A DNA stretch of 64,000 nucleotides from G963667675 sp964291545 (GTDB lineage Bacteria; Chloroflexota; Dehalococcoidia; Lucifugimonadales; UBA3495). Position 1 is the first letter of the stretch; the number at the start of each line of letters is the position of its first letter. The notes under the pieces were generated by a model. It worked only from the letters and a program-made list of their open reading frames with translations. It had not been told where the DNA came from and did not search any database. The stretch covers positions 102,060-166,059 of the forward strand of contig OZ219859.1 of assembly GCA_964291545.2 (NCBI GenBank), given 5' to 3'. Made by a program: the position numbers and the translations under genes. Of this stretch, positions 8,706 to 17,260 are shown piece by piece.

Positions 8706-9701
8706 ATGGAATTCCGTAAGTTTGGAAACACCGACATCACCGTTTCGGCCATCGGCATCGGCGGGATGGACTACCGGGTGCCCAACGCCGCCGGGACCAA
8801 CGGTTGGGGCGGAGACATGGTCGAGGCTATAAACCGCGCCATAGACCTGGGGATCACCTGTTTCGATACCGCGGCTACCTACGGCGGCGGGGACTCGGAG
8901 CGGATGTACGGCCGGGCTTTGGGACCCCGCCGCAAGGACGTGGTGTTAATCACCAAGTGCGGCATCGGGTATGCTGACCGGCCCGGGGCTCTGGGCCGGG
9001 ACAGCCGGAGAGGGCCCGTCCTTGCGTCAATCGACGAGAGCCTGGAGAGGCTGCGGACGGACTACGTAGACGTGTACTTGATTCACCTGCCGGACTCGAC
9101 CACGCCCTTCGACGAGACAATGGACGCCCTGGACACCGTGGTGCAGCAGGGCAAGGCCAGGGCCGTGGGCTTGTGCAACGTGACCATGGAGCAAGTCAAG
9201 GAATGCCAGAAGACGCGGCAGGTCGACGTGGTGCAGTGCGGCTACAACATGTTCGACCGCCGGATGGGCCGGGAGGTCTTCCCCTACTGCGAGGAGCAGG
9301 GCATCGGCGTGATGGCCTTCGCTCCCCTGGCCTTCGGAATCCTCACGGGGACTTTTACCATGGACACCAAGTACCGGGACAACGACACGCGGGCGGTGAG
9401 CCGCCCCAATTGGGACGGGGGGATATACACCGACGAGGCCTACGAGAGAAACCTGCGGCTGGTCCAGGACCTGAGGGCCGTCGCCGACAAGCGGGGCAAG
9501 ACATTGCCCCAGCTTGCCTTGAGGTGGGTCCTGTCCAACCCCTCGGTCAGCGTTGCGCCCATCGGCACCCACAACGTTGCGGAAGTGGAAGAGAACATGG
9601 GAGCCCTGGAGTGGGCGCTGTCGGGAGAGGACCTGAGGGAGATAGACGAGGTGTTCGCCGGCTACGGCGTGGACACGACGCCAGACCTGCCCATGCCCTG
9701 A
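8706..9701 (+). CDS. Aldo/keto reductase
   Basis: A 331-residue NAD(P)H-dependent aldo/keto reductase with a TIM-barrel fold. The catalytic tetrad is visible as Asp54, Tyr59, Lys84 and His127 in the segments FDTAATYG, LITKCG and LIHLPD. The C-terminal VLSNPSVSVAPIGTHN region matches the nucleotide-binding part of the family. The ATG at 8706 is chosen because GGGAGG lies nine bases upstream and the barrel begins at once (MEFRKFGNTD). It follows the interrupted transporter by about 190 bases. Its composition resembles AKR families that act on galactose-like lactols and other small carbonyls, but the substrate cannot be named. Confidence 0.92.
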   Translation: MEFRKFGNTDITVSAIGIGGMDYRVPNAAGTNGWGGDMVEAINRAIDLGITCFDTAATYGGGDSERMYGRALGPRRKDVVLITKCGIGYADRPGALGRDSRRGPVLASIDESLERLRTDYVDVYLIHLPDSTTPFDETMDALDTVVQQGKARAVGLCNVTMEQVKECQKTRQVDVVQCGYNMFDRRMGREVFPYCEEQGIGVMAFAPLAFGILTGTFTMDTKYRDNDTRAVSRPNWDGGIYTDEAYERNLRLVQDLRAVADKRGKTLPQLALRWVLSNPSVSVAPIGTHNVAEVEENMGALEWALSGEDLREIDEVFAGYGVDTTPDLPMP

Positions 9702-9799
9702 ACGGGCTTGATCACTTTTGCCTGAGCTGGTTCCGTTTGCTTTTCGAGTATGCGGCCCATTGGCCTAGATATGCCAGAGGCTATAACCGAACGGAACCC

Positions 9800-9849
9800 C
9801 GAGTGGTTGGAGGAACTAGGCCGTGGTTGATAAGCGATCTGGCATGAGG
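9800..9849 (+). repeat. Copy 1 of a 50-bp upstream repeat
   Basis: The segment beginning GAGTGGTTGGAGGAACTAGG reappears at 11281-11331 with about three quarters of bases conserved. Each copy ends 10-35 bases before a plus-strand start codon (9859 and 11364). It may be a shared leader element or the edge of a longer duplicated segment. Confidence 0.5.
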
Positions 9850-9858
9850 GGGTAGACG

Positions 9859-11109
9859 GTGCGTTGGGTTCGTGAGATATGCTATGCCTGTTTCATGGTG
9901 GTGCTTGTACCTGTCGTACTGGCAGCCACCGCCTGTAGTACTACCAGCACGGTGGAGGTAGTCCCGCCAACGTTCGAGGTGGTAGTCCAGGCAACGCAAG
10001 ACGTGATAGACCCGGTGACGGGCGAAGTGTTGGATCTGAGTGCAGCCATCACGCAGGGGTGTGCCGGAGTTGATGCGAGCAACTTTGATGTGACCATTAC
10101 CTGGTGGCTTGGTGAAAACGGTGAGGCCGGCACGACGATAAGAAAGTTTGAAGTGTCTGGAAACGACTATCGAATGACGGATTTCTACCTCGACCCTCTC
10201 GATTCTTCCCTGGTGGGTAGAGGCGAGCAAATTCGGAAAGATGGTGTTTCGTACGTCCGGGTGACCATAGATGGCGATCCGGAAACCTGGGGGGAGTGGC
10301 AAAAGTACAACGGCTATTTTGAAACTGGCCCCGGTCCCTGTCCGCACATCGACCCTGAATATACCGACATGGTGCGGGTTGGTCCCCGCCATTTTGTCCT
10401 GAAGGAGGGTGCTGTGGAAGGCGTGGAAGCGGAATTCTGGCTAGACGAGAACGGCGCGATCCTCCAGGAGCTTGAGTGGGTTGTCGACATTGGTCGGTTT
10501 GGCAAAACCTATTCGGATATCGGAGTGCCCAATCTCATTACGGTTCCAGGGGAAACGCCTGCGCCCACGCCGCTATCAGTCTCCGTGGATGATAGGATAG
10601 GCGACCATCCCGACATCATTGCGGGAGGAGTGCTGCCCGGTGACGTTCTTCTTTCAGTCTATTGCAAGAAAAGGCTGGGGCGGTTGATTACGACGGAGAG
10701 CTACAGGTACTGTTTGGAAGAATGGGGCTCGGACCGACACCCCGAGGACTTCGATGAACTCCCCGAGGACTTGGATGAACTTCGCTCAGTGATTGAGGAA
10801 TGGTTCCCATCCCCCGCAGGGGAACCCCTTATTGCGGAAGGAGTGCTGTCCGGTGACCTTTATTCACTACATGACCTCCTTCTTTCTGTCTATTGCACGA
10901 AAACCAGGCCGGAGAGCCACAGGGCCTGTATGGAACGATGGGGCTTGGACCGATCCGCAGGCGAGGACTTGGATGAACTCCTCGAGAATCCGAATGAACT
11001 CCGCTCAGTGGCTGAGGAATGGTTCCCAGGGTCAGAGGAATGGTTTTTAGAGTTTGCCGATCTGGTATTGCAGATAGTTTGGCTTGAGAAACCTCGCCCG
11101 GATCCCTAG
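9859..11109 (+). CDS. Lipoprotein with duplicated C-terminal module
   Basis: A 416-residue predicted lipoprotein. An N-terminal hydrophobic stretch leads to a lipobox ending at Cys26 (VVLAATAC). The mature part (about 30-230) is an unknown beta-rich domain resembling LppX/LolA-like lipid-carrier folds in length and pattern, but I cannot confirm this. The C-terminus holds two copies of a roughly 75-residue unit (about 245-315 and 316-390), each with LLSVYC.K near the front, a second Cys in CLEEWG/CMERWG, and an Asp/Glu-rich DELRSV.EEWFP end. The GTG start at 9859 follows GAGGGGGT. GC is lower than in the flanking enzymes. Function unknown. Confidence 0.75.
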   Translation: MRWVREICYACFMVVLVPVVLAATACSTTSTVEVVPPTFEVVVQATQDVIDPVTGEVLDLSAAITQGCAGVDASNFDVTITWWLGENGEAGTTIRKFEVSGNDYRMTDFYLDPLDSSLVGRGEQIRKDGVSYVRVTIDGDPETWGEWQKYNGYFETGPGPCPHIDPEYTDMVRVGPRHFVLKEGAVEGVEAEFWLDENGAILQELEWVVDIGRFGKTYSDIGVPNLITVPGETPAPTPLSVSVDDRIGDHPDIIAGGVLPGDVLLSVYCKKRLGRLITTESYRYCLEEWGSDRHPEDFDELPEDLDELRSVIEEWFPSPAGEPLIAEGVLSGDLYSLHDLLLSVYCTKTRPESHRACMERWGLDRSAGEDLDELLENPNELRSVAEEWFPGSEEWFLEFADLVLQIVWLEKPRPDP

Positions 11110-11280
11110 CGCCGGGCGCGGTTTCGCCTGAAAGCGAATCAACCGCGACGTGGGCGCCGGTTCGTGCCTGGGGGTTGTCGTTATGGGAAGAGTGGTCTTC
11201 AGAACATGAGGCACCGGTAGACCCGTATGTGTAGAAGGTCCGGGAGTTAAGCCCCACCACCGGGGAAGTAGTGGAGTCTC

Positions 11281-11331
11281 CCGGGTGGTTGGAGGAGATA
11301 GGCTGCGATTGATCAACGTTCGGCGGGTGAG
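11281..11331 (+). repeat. Copy 2 of the 50-bp upstream repeat
   Basis: The matching segment begins GGGTGGTTGGAGGAGATAGG and lies 33 bases before the next gene. The stretch 11110-11363 that contains it has no convincing gene; several short GC-rich inverted repeats around 11240-11285 suggest a folded transcript. Confidence 0.5.
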
Positions 11332-11363
11332 GATTTGCAAGATGGACAACCGGCTAAGTCAAT

Positions 11364-12467
11364 ATGCAAGTCGCAACTAGACTAATTCACGGCTTTGCCG
11401 TGTCCGACTGGGACGAGCTTGCCACGTTTGCGGTGGAGGCCGAGCGGCTGGGCGTCGACAGCATCTGGTCGCCCGAGGCCTGGGGCTTCGACGGCGCCAC
11501 GCCGTTGGCCTACCTGGCCGCCAAGACCTCCCGCATCAAGCTGGGCACCGGCGTTCTGCAGATTGGAACCCGCACTCCCGCCAACATGGCCATGACCGCC
11601 ATGTCCCTCTACTCCATGTCCAAGGGCCGGTTCATCCTGGGCATCGGCACCAGCGGCCCCCAGGTCATGGAAGGCTTTCACGGCGTGGTCTTCGACGACC
11701 CCATACAGCGGACCAGGGAGACCATCGAGATCATGCGGCAGGTGTTCAGCGGGGAGACCGTGGCCTACCAGGGACGCTTCCACCGCCTGCCAGTGCGCGA
11801 GGGCCAGGGTAAGTCGATTCGGGTTGCGGCCCCGCCGGCCCCCGACATCCCCATTTACGTCGCCTCCCTGGGCCCGCGCAACCTGCGCCTCACCGGGGAG
11901 CTTGCCGACGGCTGGGTGGGCAGGTGCTTCATGCCCGAGCACGCCGACGTTTTCTTCAGTCACATCAACGAAGGGGCGCTCAAGGCCGGCAGGTCCGTGG
12001 ACGACCTGGACCTGCAGGGCGGCGGCGACTTGCTCTTCACCGACGACGTGGACGAGGCGGTAGAGGTCCTGAAGCCGGCCCTGGCCTTCAGCCTGGGGGC
12101 CATGGGCTCGCGGCGGTTCAACTACTACAACGCCGCCTACAGCCGGGCGGGTTACGGCGACGAAGCCAAGCAGATTCAGGAGTTCTGGCTGGCCGGTAAG
12201 CGTGAGGAGGCCAGGAAACTGGTCCCGCGCGAAATAGTCCTCAAGACCAACCTGGTGGGCACCGGCGAAATGGTCAAAGAGCGCATACGGGCCCACCGGG
12301 ACGCCGGGATAACAACCCTGGGAGTCTCCGTGGGCCACGCTCCCGCGCCCGGCGGCGGCTTCGGCCCGCCCACGCTGGAACAGCGCATCGAGGCCCTGGG
12401 CAGGTTGATGGACTTGGTCAACGAGGTGAATGGGGAGGGTGGTGGAGGCGGCGCTGATAAGGCCTAA
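11364..12467 (+). CDS. Luciferase-like (LLM class) flavin/F420-dependent oxidoreductase
   Basis: A 367-residue member of the bacterial luciferase-like monooxygenase superfamily, a TIM barrel using reduced FMN or coenzyme F420. Typical segments are AVEAERLGVDSIWSPEAWG, the KLGTGVLQIGTR strand, the GRFILGIGTSGP phosphate-binding loop near residue 90, and ELADGWVGRCFMPEH near 185. Similar proteins are annotated as methylene-H4MPT-reductase-like or F420-dependent dehydrogenases. It stands alone between the duplicated-module lipoprotein and a toxin-antitoxin pair. The ATG at 11364 fits the family N-terminus. Which cofactor it uses cannot be decided from sequence by eye. Confidence 0.88.
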   Translation: MQVATRLIHGFAVSDWDELATFAVEAERLGVDSIWSPEAWGFDGATPLAYLAAKTSRIKLGTGVLQIGTRTPANMAMTAMSLYSMSKGRFILGIGTSGPQVMEGFHGVVFDDPIQRTRETIEIMRQVFSGETVAYQGRFHRLPVREGQGKSIRVAAPPAPDIPIYVASLGPRNLRLTGELADGWVGRCFMPEHADVFFSHINEGALKAGRSVDDLDLQGGGDLLFTDDVDEAVEVLKPALAFSLGAMGSRRFNYYNAAYSRAGYGDEAKQIQEFWLAGKREEARKLVPREIVLKTNLVGTGEMVKERIRAHRDAGITTLGVSVGHAPAPGGGFGPPTLEQRIEALGRLMDLVNEVNGEGGGGGADKA

Positions 12468-12552
12468 GGCCTCACCCGCCCAGATCAGTTGCTTTGCGGC
12501 TGAGCAAAGTGTATATTTGGGAGTAGAAACGTATAAGCATCTAGGAGGTTGT

Positions 12553-12798
12553 ATGCCCAGGCGTATGACTGTCGTGTTCGATGACGAAGAGCTCTACACC
12601 GATCTCAAAGTGACGGCGGCCCGCAATGGCCTGCACGCCAAGGACATAGTCGCCGAGGCGGTTCGAGATTGGCTGGAGACGAAGGAAGACGAAGAACTGC
12701 GCCGGGACTTGGATGAGGCCCGGCGGGAATGGGAAAGCCAGGGAGGAGTCGATGCCGGAGAGTTCTTCCGGCAGCAGCAGGCAGGCGTCGAGAGCTAG
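12553..12798 (+). CDS. RHH/CopG-type antitoxin
   Basis: An 81-residue protein with an N-terminal ribbon-helix-helix DNA-binding pattern (RRMTVVFDDEELYTDLKVTAARNG) and an acidic, helical C-terminus suited to wrapping a RelE-family toxin. The ATG at 12553 has a near-perfect AGGAGGT four bases upstream. An in-frame extension to 12430 would overlap the previous gene and is rejected. The toxin gene begins four bases after its stop, the usual antitoxin-first order of relBE/parDE modules. Autoregulation of the pair is expected but no operator was identified. Confidence 0.8.
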   Translation: MPRRMTVVFDDEELYTDLKVTAARNGLHAKDIVAEAVRDWLETKEDEELRRDLDEARREWESQGGVDAGEFFRQQQAGVES

Positions 12799-12801
12799 CC
12801 A

Positions 12802-13065
12802 GTGCCCTACAGGGTAGAACTGGCTCCGGCAGCCCAGCGGGATTTGAGACGACTGAACCCTGAAGTGATCGGCAGGTTATCGGGCGTCATCCAATCTTTG
12901 GCCGACACGCCCAGACCAGTAAATTCCCGTAAGATTCGCGGCCAAGACCATGCTTGGCGGGTCCGGATGGGCCGGTACCGGATCATCTATGACGTTTACG
13001 ACGACCGCTCGTTGGTCCTGGTGCTCAAGGTGGACCTTCGCCGCGAATCAACGTACCGGTTGTGA
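12802..13065 (+). CDS. RelE/ParE family toxin
   Basis: An 87-residue toxin of the RelE/ParE superfamily. The characteristic pattern is visible: YRVELAPAAQRDLRRLNPEV, then KIRGQDHAWRVRMGRYRIIYDV and the basic C-terminus VDLRRESTYRL. The Arg-rich strands supply the positive residues that in RelE cut ribosome-bound mRNA. The start is GTG at 12802, immediately after the antitoxin stop, implying translational coupling. Close relatives include both mRNA-cleaving and gyrase-inhibiting types, so the target is not certain. Confidence 0.85.
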   Translation: MPYRVELAPAAQRDLRRLNPEVIGRLSGVIQSLADTPRPVNSRKIRGQDHAWRVRMGRYRIIYDVYDDRSLVLVLKVDLRRESTYRL

Positions 13066-13106
13066 GAATTTTGTCGTCCTGGGAATGCCCAACAAGACAA
13101 CATAAG

Positions 13107-13137
13107 TGTTGACAACAACACAACTGTTGTGCATGAT
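13107..13137 (+). promoter_or_regulatory. hicAB promoter with two palindromic operators
   Basis: A -35 TTGACA (13109-13114), a 17-base spacer and a -10-like CATGAT (13132-13137) lie just before hicA. Two 11-bp palindromes overlap the promoter: TGTTGACAACA (13107-13117) and ACAACTGTTGT (13120-13130), built from the same TGTTG/CAACA half-site. This is the expected layout for autorepression by a HicB antitoxin. The predicted transcript would begin within a few bases of the GTG at 13146, giving an almost leaderless message. Confidence 0.65.
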
Positions 13138-13145
13138 ATGCAAAG

Positions 13146-13334
13146 GTGAACGCAAGAGAACTGCGACGCTGGCTGAGAAGGCAGGGCTGCACTTTTCATA
13201 CTCATAAGGGCGGCAGCGGACATCTTACCGTCCGGCTGGGAGACCGCACCAGTCAGTTGCCGATGCACGGGGGCAGCAAGGACTTGGGACGGGGTCTGGT
13301 AGCCAAGATCAAGAAAGACCTGGGGTTGGACTGA
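13146..13334 (+). CDS. hicA: HicA family mRNA interferase toxin
   Basis: A 62-residue HicA toxin, a small double-stranded-RNA-binding-fold ribonuclease. It has the family pattern ELRRWLRRQGCTFHTHKGGSGHLTV, with His26 as the expected catalytic histidine following the KGGSG turn, and the LGRGLVAKIKKDLGL C-terminus. The start is GTG at 13146 with no clear Shine-Dalgarno site, consistent with a near-leaderless transcript from the promoter just upstream. Its stop overlaps the hicB start by one base, the standard hicA-hicB arrangement. Confidence 0.88.
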   Translation: MNARELRRWLRRQGCTFHTHKGGSGHLTVRLGDRTSQLPMHGGSKDLGRGLVAKIKKDLGLD

Positions 13335-13777
13335 TGCTTGCATATCCCATAACCCTCGAAGATGATGACGGGACTTTGCTGGCGACTTCCCCCGACTTCC
13401 CGGAGTTGACCACCTTTGGCGACGACCGGGAGGAGGCCGTCGCCCGCGCCGGCCACGCGCTGGAGGAGGCGATAGCAGCGCGCATCCACTTTCGCCAGGA
13501 CATTCCGGAGCCGTCCCCGGGTGAGACCTATGCCGTATTGCCGACGCTGACCTCGGTGAAGGTGATGCTGTACCAGGGGATGAGGGAGCAGGGCATCGGC
13601 AAGGCGGAGCTTGCCCGGCGCCTTGGGTGGCACCTGCCGCAGGTCGACCGGGCGTTGGACATTCAGCACCGTTCTCGACTGGACATGATGGACACGGCCC
13701 TGGGAGCCATCGGCCGGCGGTTGCACGTGACTGCGGCGGATTCCCCGGTCACGGCATCGACGGCTGCTGGAGAATAG
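13334..13777 (+). CDS. hicB: HicB family antitoxin with helix-turn-helix
   Basis: A 147-residue HicB antitoxin. The N-terminal half is the partly degraded RNase-H-like fold (YPITLEDDDGTLLATSPDFPELTTFGDD, then EEAVARAGHALEEAI). The C-terminal half carries a Cro/XRE-type helix-turn-helix (IGKAELARRLGWHLPQVDRALD) rather than a ribbon-helix-helix. The ATG overlaps the hicA stop. The palindromes before hicA are the likely binding sites. It converges with dnaE2, ending 25 bases from it. Confidence 0.88.
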   Translation: MLAYPITLEDDDGTLLATSPDFPELTTFGDDREEAVARAGHALEEAIAARIHFRQDIPEPSPGETYAVLPTLTSVKVMLYQGMREQGIGKAELARRLGWHLPQVDRALDIQHRSRLDMMDTALGAIGRRLHVTAADSPVTASTAAGE

Positions 13778-13802
13778 AGTTCTCCCGCCGCCAGCCACAC
13801 CC

Positions 13803-16800
13803 CTAATGAAAGTTACGCGACTCCGGCGGGCGGGGGATGACGTACATCGGCTTGGCCTTTTCCACCACCAGGTTGTAGGTGCCTTCGCGGCGGGACATGA
13901 CGCCGGTGACCACTAAAAAGGGCGCTTTCAGTTCGTTGCGCAGCCGGGCATAGTTCTTGGGCCACACCACCATTGGAATGTGCCCGTGTTCGTCCTCCAG
14001 GGTGATGAACACGGCTTTGGCCAGGGGGCGCTGGCGGCGGATGACCAGCCCGGCCACCGTGATCCTCTCGCCGTCGGCGGCGGACGCGGCCTCGCCGCTG
14101 TTCAGCACCCTGGTTCCCAGGCTCTGGCGAACGTAGGCCATCACGTGGCTCGCGGGGTGTAGCCCCATGGTGCGGTACTCCCGGGCCATCTCGTCGAAGG
14201 CCCCGGCCTTGGGTAAAGGCGCCAGGTCCTGCTCCACCGGCAGGGCCATCTGCATCTGGCGGCCCACCGGCCGGTAGCGCAGGCCCACCTCCCACCGGGC
14301 CATGCGCCGGTCTGCGCACAGGCTGTCCAGCGCGCCGGCGTCTATCAGGTCCTCCACCTGCTGCTGCTCCAGGCCCGACCGGGCCATGAAGTCGGCCAGG
14401 CTGAGAAATTGCCCCACCCCTTCTTTGGCCACGGCTATTGCCCTGGCCGCCTCTTCTCCCAAGCCCTTTACATAACTTAGGCCCAGCCGGATAGCGTCGT
14501 CTTCGATGACGCACAGCTTGGAACTGAGGTTTACGTCGGGACCGAGGATGCCCACGCCGTGGCGCTTGGAGTCCTCTTTCAGGGTCTCCGGGGTGTAAAA
14601 GCCCATGGGCTGCTGGTTGAACAGGCCCAGGTAGAATTCGACAGGGTAGTAGCGCTTGAGCCAGGAAATCTGGTAGGCGGTAACGCCAAAGGCGAAGGCA
14701 TGGGACTCGGGGAACATGTAGTGCCCGTTGAACCGGTCGAAGATGCGGCGGGCCGTCTCTTCGTCCACGCCCTGGGTCAGGGCTCCGTCCCGGAACCGTC
14801 CCCACCAGCGCTGGAGCATAGGGCCGTTGTTCCGCTTGGTGAAGGCCCGCCTCAAGCGGTCGGCCTCGGAGTGGGAGAGGCCGCCGACGTCGTGGGCTAC
14901 CTGGTTTATCTGGTCTTGGAAGAGAATCACGCCGAGAGTCCGCTCCAGGGCCCGCCGCTCCAGTTCGTGGACGTACTCCACCGGCTCCAGCCCCAGGCGG
15001 CGGTCTATGTAGCGGCGGACGCCGTCGTTGGCCCCCACGCCGGGCCGCACCGCCGCCACCTCGTGGGCCATGTCGATGAGGTTTTCCGGCTTGATGCGGG
15101 GGATAGTCTGCTGCTGGGCCGCCGACTCCACCTGGAACACGCCGATGGTGTCGGCCTTGTGCAGCATGGCGTAGACCGACGGGTCTTCGAAGTCTATGCG
15201 GGAGAGGTCCGGGAAGGCCCCATGACGGGCCTCGATGGCCCGCAGGGCGTCCTGGGCCTGGGAAAGGGCGCCGATGGCGAGAAAATCTATCTTGACGAAG
15301 CGGGCCTGGTCGATGGAGTCCTTGTCCCACTGCATGACGTAGCGCCCCTGGATGGCGCTGGGCTGGACCGGCACGATGTCGGTCAGCGGGCTGGAGCCTA
15401 TTACCATGCCCCCCGGGTGCTGGGCGAGGCGTCGCGGGAAGCCGTACAACTGCCCGGCGAGATCTATGAGATGCTGCCACAGAGGGGCCTTTACCTTGTC
15501 CTGGAAGTCGGGCAGAAGGCCCATCTGCTCCCCCAGGGGTATGCCGTCCCGCTCGTCGACCCGCTTGGCCAGCTTGCCCACCTGGTCGGGGGGCAGTCCC
15601 AGGGCCAGGCCCAGGTCCCGCACCGCGCCGCGGGTGCGGTAGGTATCGATCATTCCGGTAAGGGCCGCCCGCTCCCAGCCGTATTTCTCATGCACCCGCA
15701 GGATCAGCTCTTCGCGGATGTTGCGGGGAAAGTCCAGGTCGATGTCCGGCACGCTGGCCAGTTCGTCGTCGGGCAGGAACCGCTCCAGGGAGAGACCGTA
15801 GTTGAGAGGGTCGATGTGAGAGATTCCCAGCAGATAGCCCACCAGCATCGACACCGACGAGCCCCGTCCGCGCCCCGGCGGGTTGAACTCCACCGGCGTC
15901 TCCGGGTCCGCCAGCCCCAGGTCCACGGCCACCTCCTGGGCCAGCAGCACGATGTCGCGGTAGATGAGAAAGAAGCCGGCCAGGTTGTGCTTTTGGATGA
16001 GGCCGAACTCCAGGTCCAGGCGTTGACGCACCTCCAGGGTGATGCTGCCGTACCGCCGCTCGGCAGCTTGCCGGCAAACCTGTTCTAGGTATGTCTGGGG
16101 AGTGTGTCCCTTTGGGACCGGATGGTCCGGGAACTGGTACCCCAGGTCTTGGGTGAGGTCGAAAGCGGCGCAGCGCCGGGCGATGCGGGCGGTGTTTTCC
16201 ACGGCTTCTGGACACCACTGGAACAGGCCGGCCATCACTTCCGGGGGCTTTAGAAAGAACTCGCTGTTGGGCCGCCGCTCGCGGTGAGACTCTTCCAAAG
16301 AAGTATTGTTCCTGACGGCCACCAGGCAGTCCTGGAGGCGGTGACGCTCCCGGACGTGATAATGGACGTTGCCCGTTGCCGCAACGCCCACGCCCAACTC
16401 TTGCGCCATGTTGACCAGGCGCTGGTTGCGCCGGGTATCCCCTTGGACAAGGTGCTGCTGCAGCTCTAAGAAGTAGCTGCCTTCTCCAAAGAGGTCTCGG
16501 TAGCGTGAAGCTACATCGCGAGCTTCGGCAAAACGCTGCTCGTCGAGCAATGACGGGACCTCGCCCCGGCGGCAGCCGGACAGGGCGATAAGGCCCTGGG
16601 TGCGCCCCTCCAGCAGGGCAGGGTCCAGCTCCGGCTGGCGGCGGTCCTCTATATGGGCCTGGGATACCAGCCAACACAGGTTGCCGTACCCCGTCCGCGT
16701 TTCCGCTAGCAGGGTGAGGTGCCGGCCGCCGGCCAGGGTGACCTCGCAGCCGATTATCGGCTGGATTCCGGCGTCGTGGCAGGCCTCGGCAAACTCCACG

Positions 16801-16946
16801 GCCCCGCAGAGATTGTCGTGGTCGGTGACGGCCAGGGCCTGATAGCCAAGGCCGGCGGCCTGCCCCACCATCTCCCCAATGGAAGAGGCCCCTTCCTGGA
16901 AGCTGTAATTGGTGTGCAGGTGAAGCTCGGCGTATTTATTTTTCAT
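13803..16946 (-). CDS. dnaE2: Error-prone DNA polymerase III alpha subunit DnaE2
   Basis: A 1047-residue C-family polymerase of the DnaE2/ImuC type, which carries out translesion synthesis after DNA damage. It opens with a PHP domain (AELHLHTNYSFQEGAS, then TDHDNL) and has the catalytic PDIDLDF near residues 400-406, the GRGRGSS loop near 360, and a C-terminal OB-fold (ERITVAGLVIRRQRP, then GHIPMVVWPKNY). It is shorter than replicative DnaE (about 1150 or more), as DnaE2 usually is. The ATG at 16946 is fixed by a four-base ATGA overlap with the upstream gene and by the family start. It is the last gene of the imuB operon. Confidence 0.95.
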   Translation of the reverse strand: MKNKYAELHLHTNYSFQEGASSIGEMVGQAAGLGYQALAVTDHDNLCGAVEFAEACHDAGIQPIIGCEVTLAGGRHLTLLAETRTGYGNLCWLVSQAHIEDRRQPELDPALLEGRTQGLIALSGCRRGEVPSLLDEQRFAEARDVASRYRDLFGEGSYFLELQQHLVQGDTRRNQRLVNMAQELGVGVAATGNVHYHVRERHRLQDCLVAVRNNTSLEESHRERRPNSEFFLKPPEVMAGLFQWCPEAVENTARIARRCAAFDLTQDLGYQFPDHPVPKGHTPQTYLEQVCRQAAERRYGSITLEVRQRLDLEFGLIQKHNLAGFFLIYRDIVLLAQEVAVDLGLADPETPVEFNPPGRGRGSSVSMLVGYLLGISHIDPLNYGLSLERFLPDDELASVPDIDLDFPRNIREELILRVHEKYGWERAALTGMIDTYRTRGAVRDLGLALGLPPDQVGKLAKRVDERDGIPLGEQMGLLPDFQDKVKAPLWQHLIDLAGQLYGFPRRLAQHPGGMVIGSSPLTDIVPVQPSAIQGRYVMQWDKDSIDQARFVKIDFLAIGALSQAQDALRAIEARHGAFPDLSRIDFEDPSVYAMLHKADTIGVFQVESAAQQQTIPRIKPENLIDMAHEVAAVRPGVGANDGVRRYIDRRLGLEPVEYVHELERRALERTLGVILFQDQINQVAHDVGGLSHSEADRLRRAFTKRNNGPMLQRWWGRFRDGALTQGVDEETARRIFDRFNGHYMFPESHAFAFGVTAYQISWLKRYYPVEFYLGLFNQQPMGFYTPETLKEDSKRHGVGILGPDVNLSSKLCVIEDDAIRLGLSYVKGLGEEAARAIAVAKEGVGQFLSLADFMARSGLEQQQVEDLIDAGALDSLCADRRMARWEVGLRYRPVGRQMQMALPVEQDLAPLPKAGAFDEMAREYRTMGLHPASHVMAYVRQSLGTRVLNSGEAASAADGERITVAGLVIRRQRPLAKAVFITLEDEHGHIPMVVWPKNYARLRNELKAPFLVVTGVMSRREGTYNLVVEKAKPMYVIPRPPESRNFH

Positions 16947-17260
16947 GCCCGCTGCCGGAACCACTGGCCGCTGACGAGGTCTTTGAACAGGCCGGTTATG
17001 GTCCCGTCTTCTAAAGCGACGCGGTAGTAGATGCGCGACACCGGCTGCTTGCGCCACCACTCGTCGTCGATGCGCCAGACGTCCAGCACCTCCGCCACCA
17101 GGCGCCGCTTATACGAACGCGACGTCCTGGCGTTCCCGCCCTTGGCGGCGGCGACGGCCGCGGGCATATCGTTGCCGTCCACTTCCACCTGCACCGGCTG
17201 TGGAGCGTCTAGGGGTCGTATGCCACCAGGGTGCGGCGCCGTTCCGGTATCCGCGACCAT
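16943..17260 (-). CDS. DUF6504-like protein of the imuB-dnaE2 operon
   Basis: A 105-residue protein whose second half (VLDVWRIDDEWWRKQPVSRIYYRVALEDG, ending DLVSGQWFRQ) matches the small proteins called DUF6504 that sit beside imuB and dnaE2 in actinobacteria and some other phyla. The molecular role is unknown. The Trp-rich, compact pattern suggests a binding domain. The ATG at 17260 has an excellent GGAGGTGGAG site but lies 52 bases inside imuB; a GTG at 17194 would begin just after the imuB stop. Its stop overlaps the dnaE2 start. Gene order indicates co-expression with both polymerases. Confidence 0.75.
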   Translation of the reverse strand: MVADTGTAPHPGGIRPLDAPQPVQVEVDGNDMPAAVAAAKGGNARTSRSYKRRLVAEVLDVWRIDDEWWRKQPVSRIYYRVALEDGTITGLFKDLVSGQWFRQRA

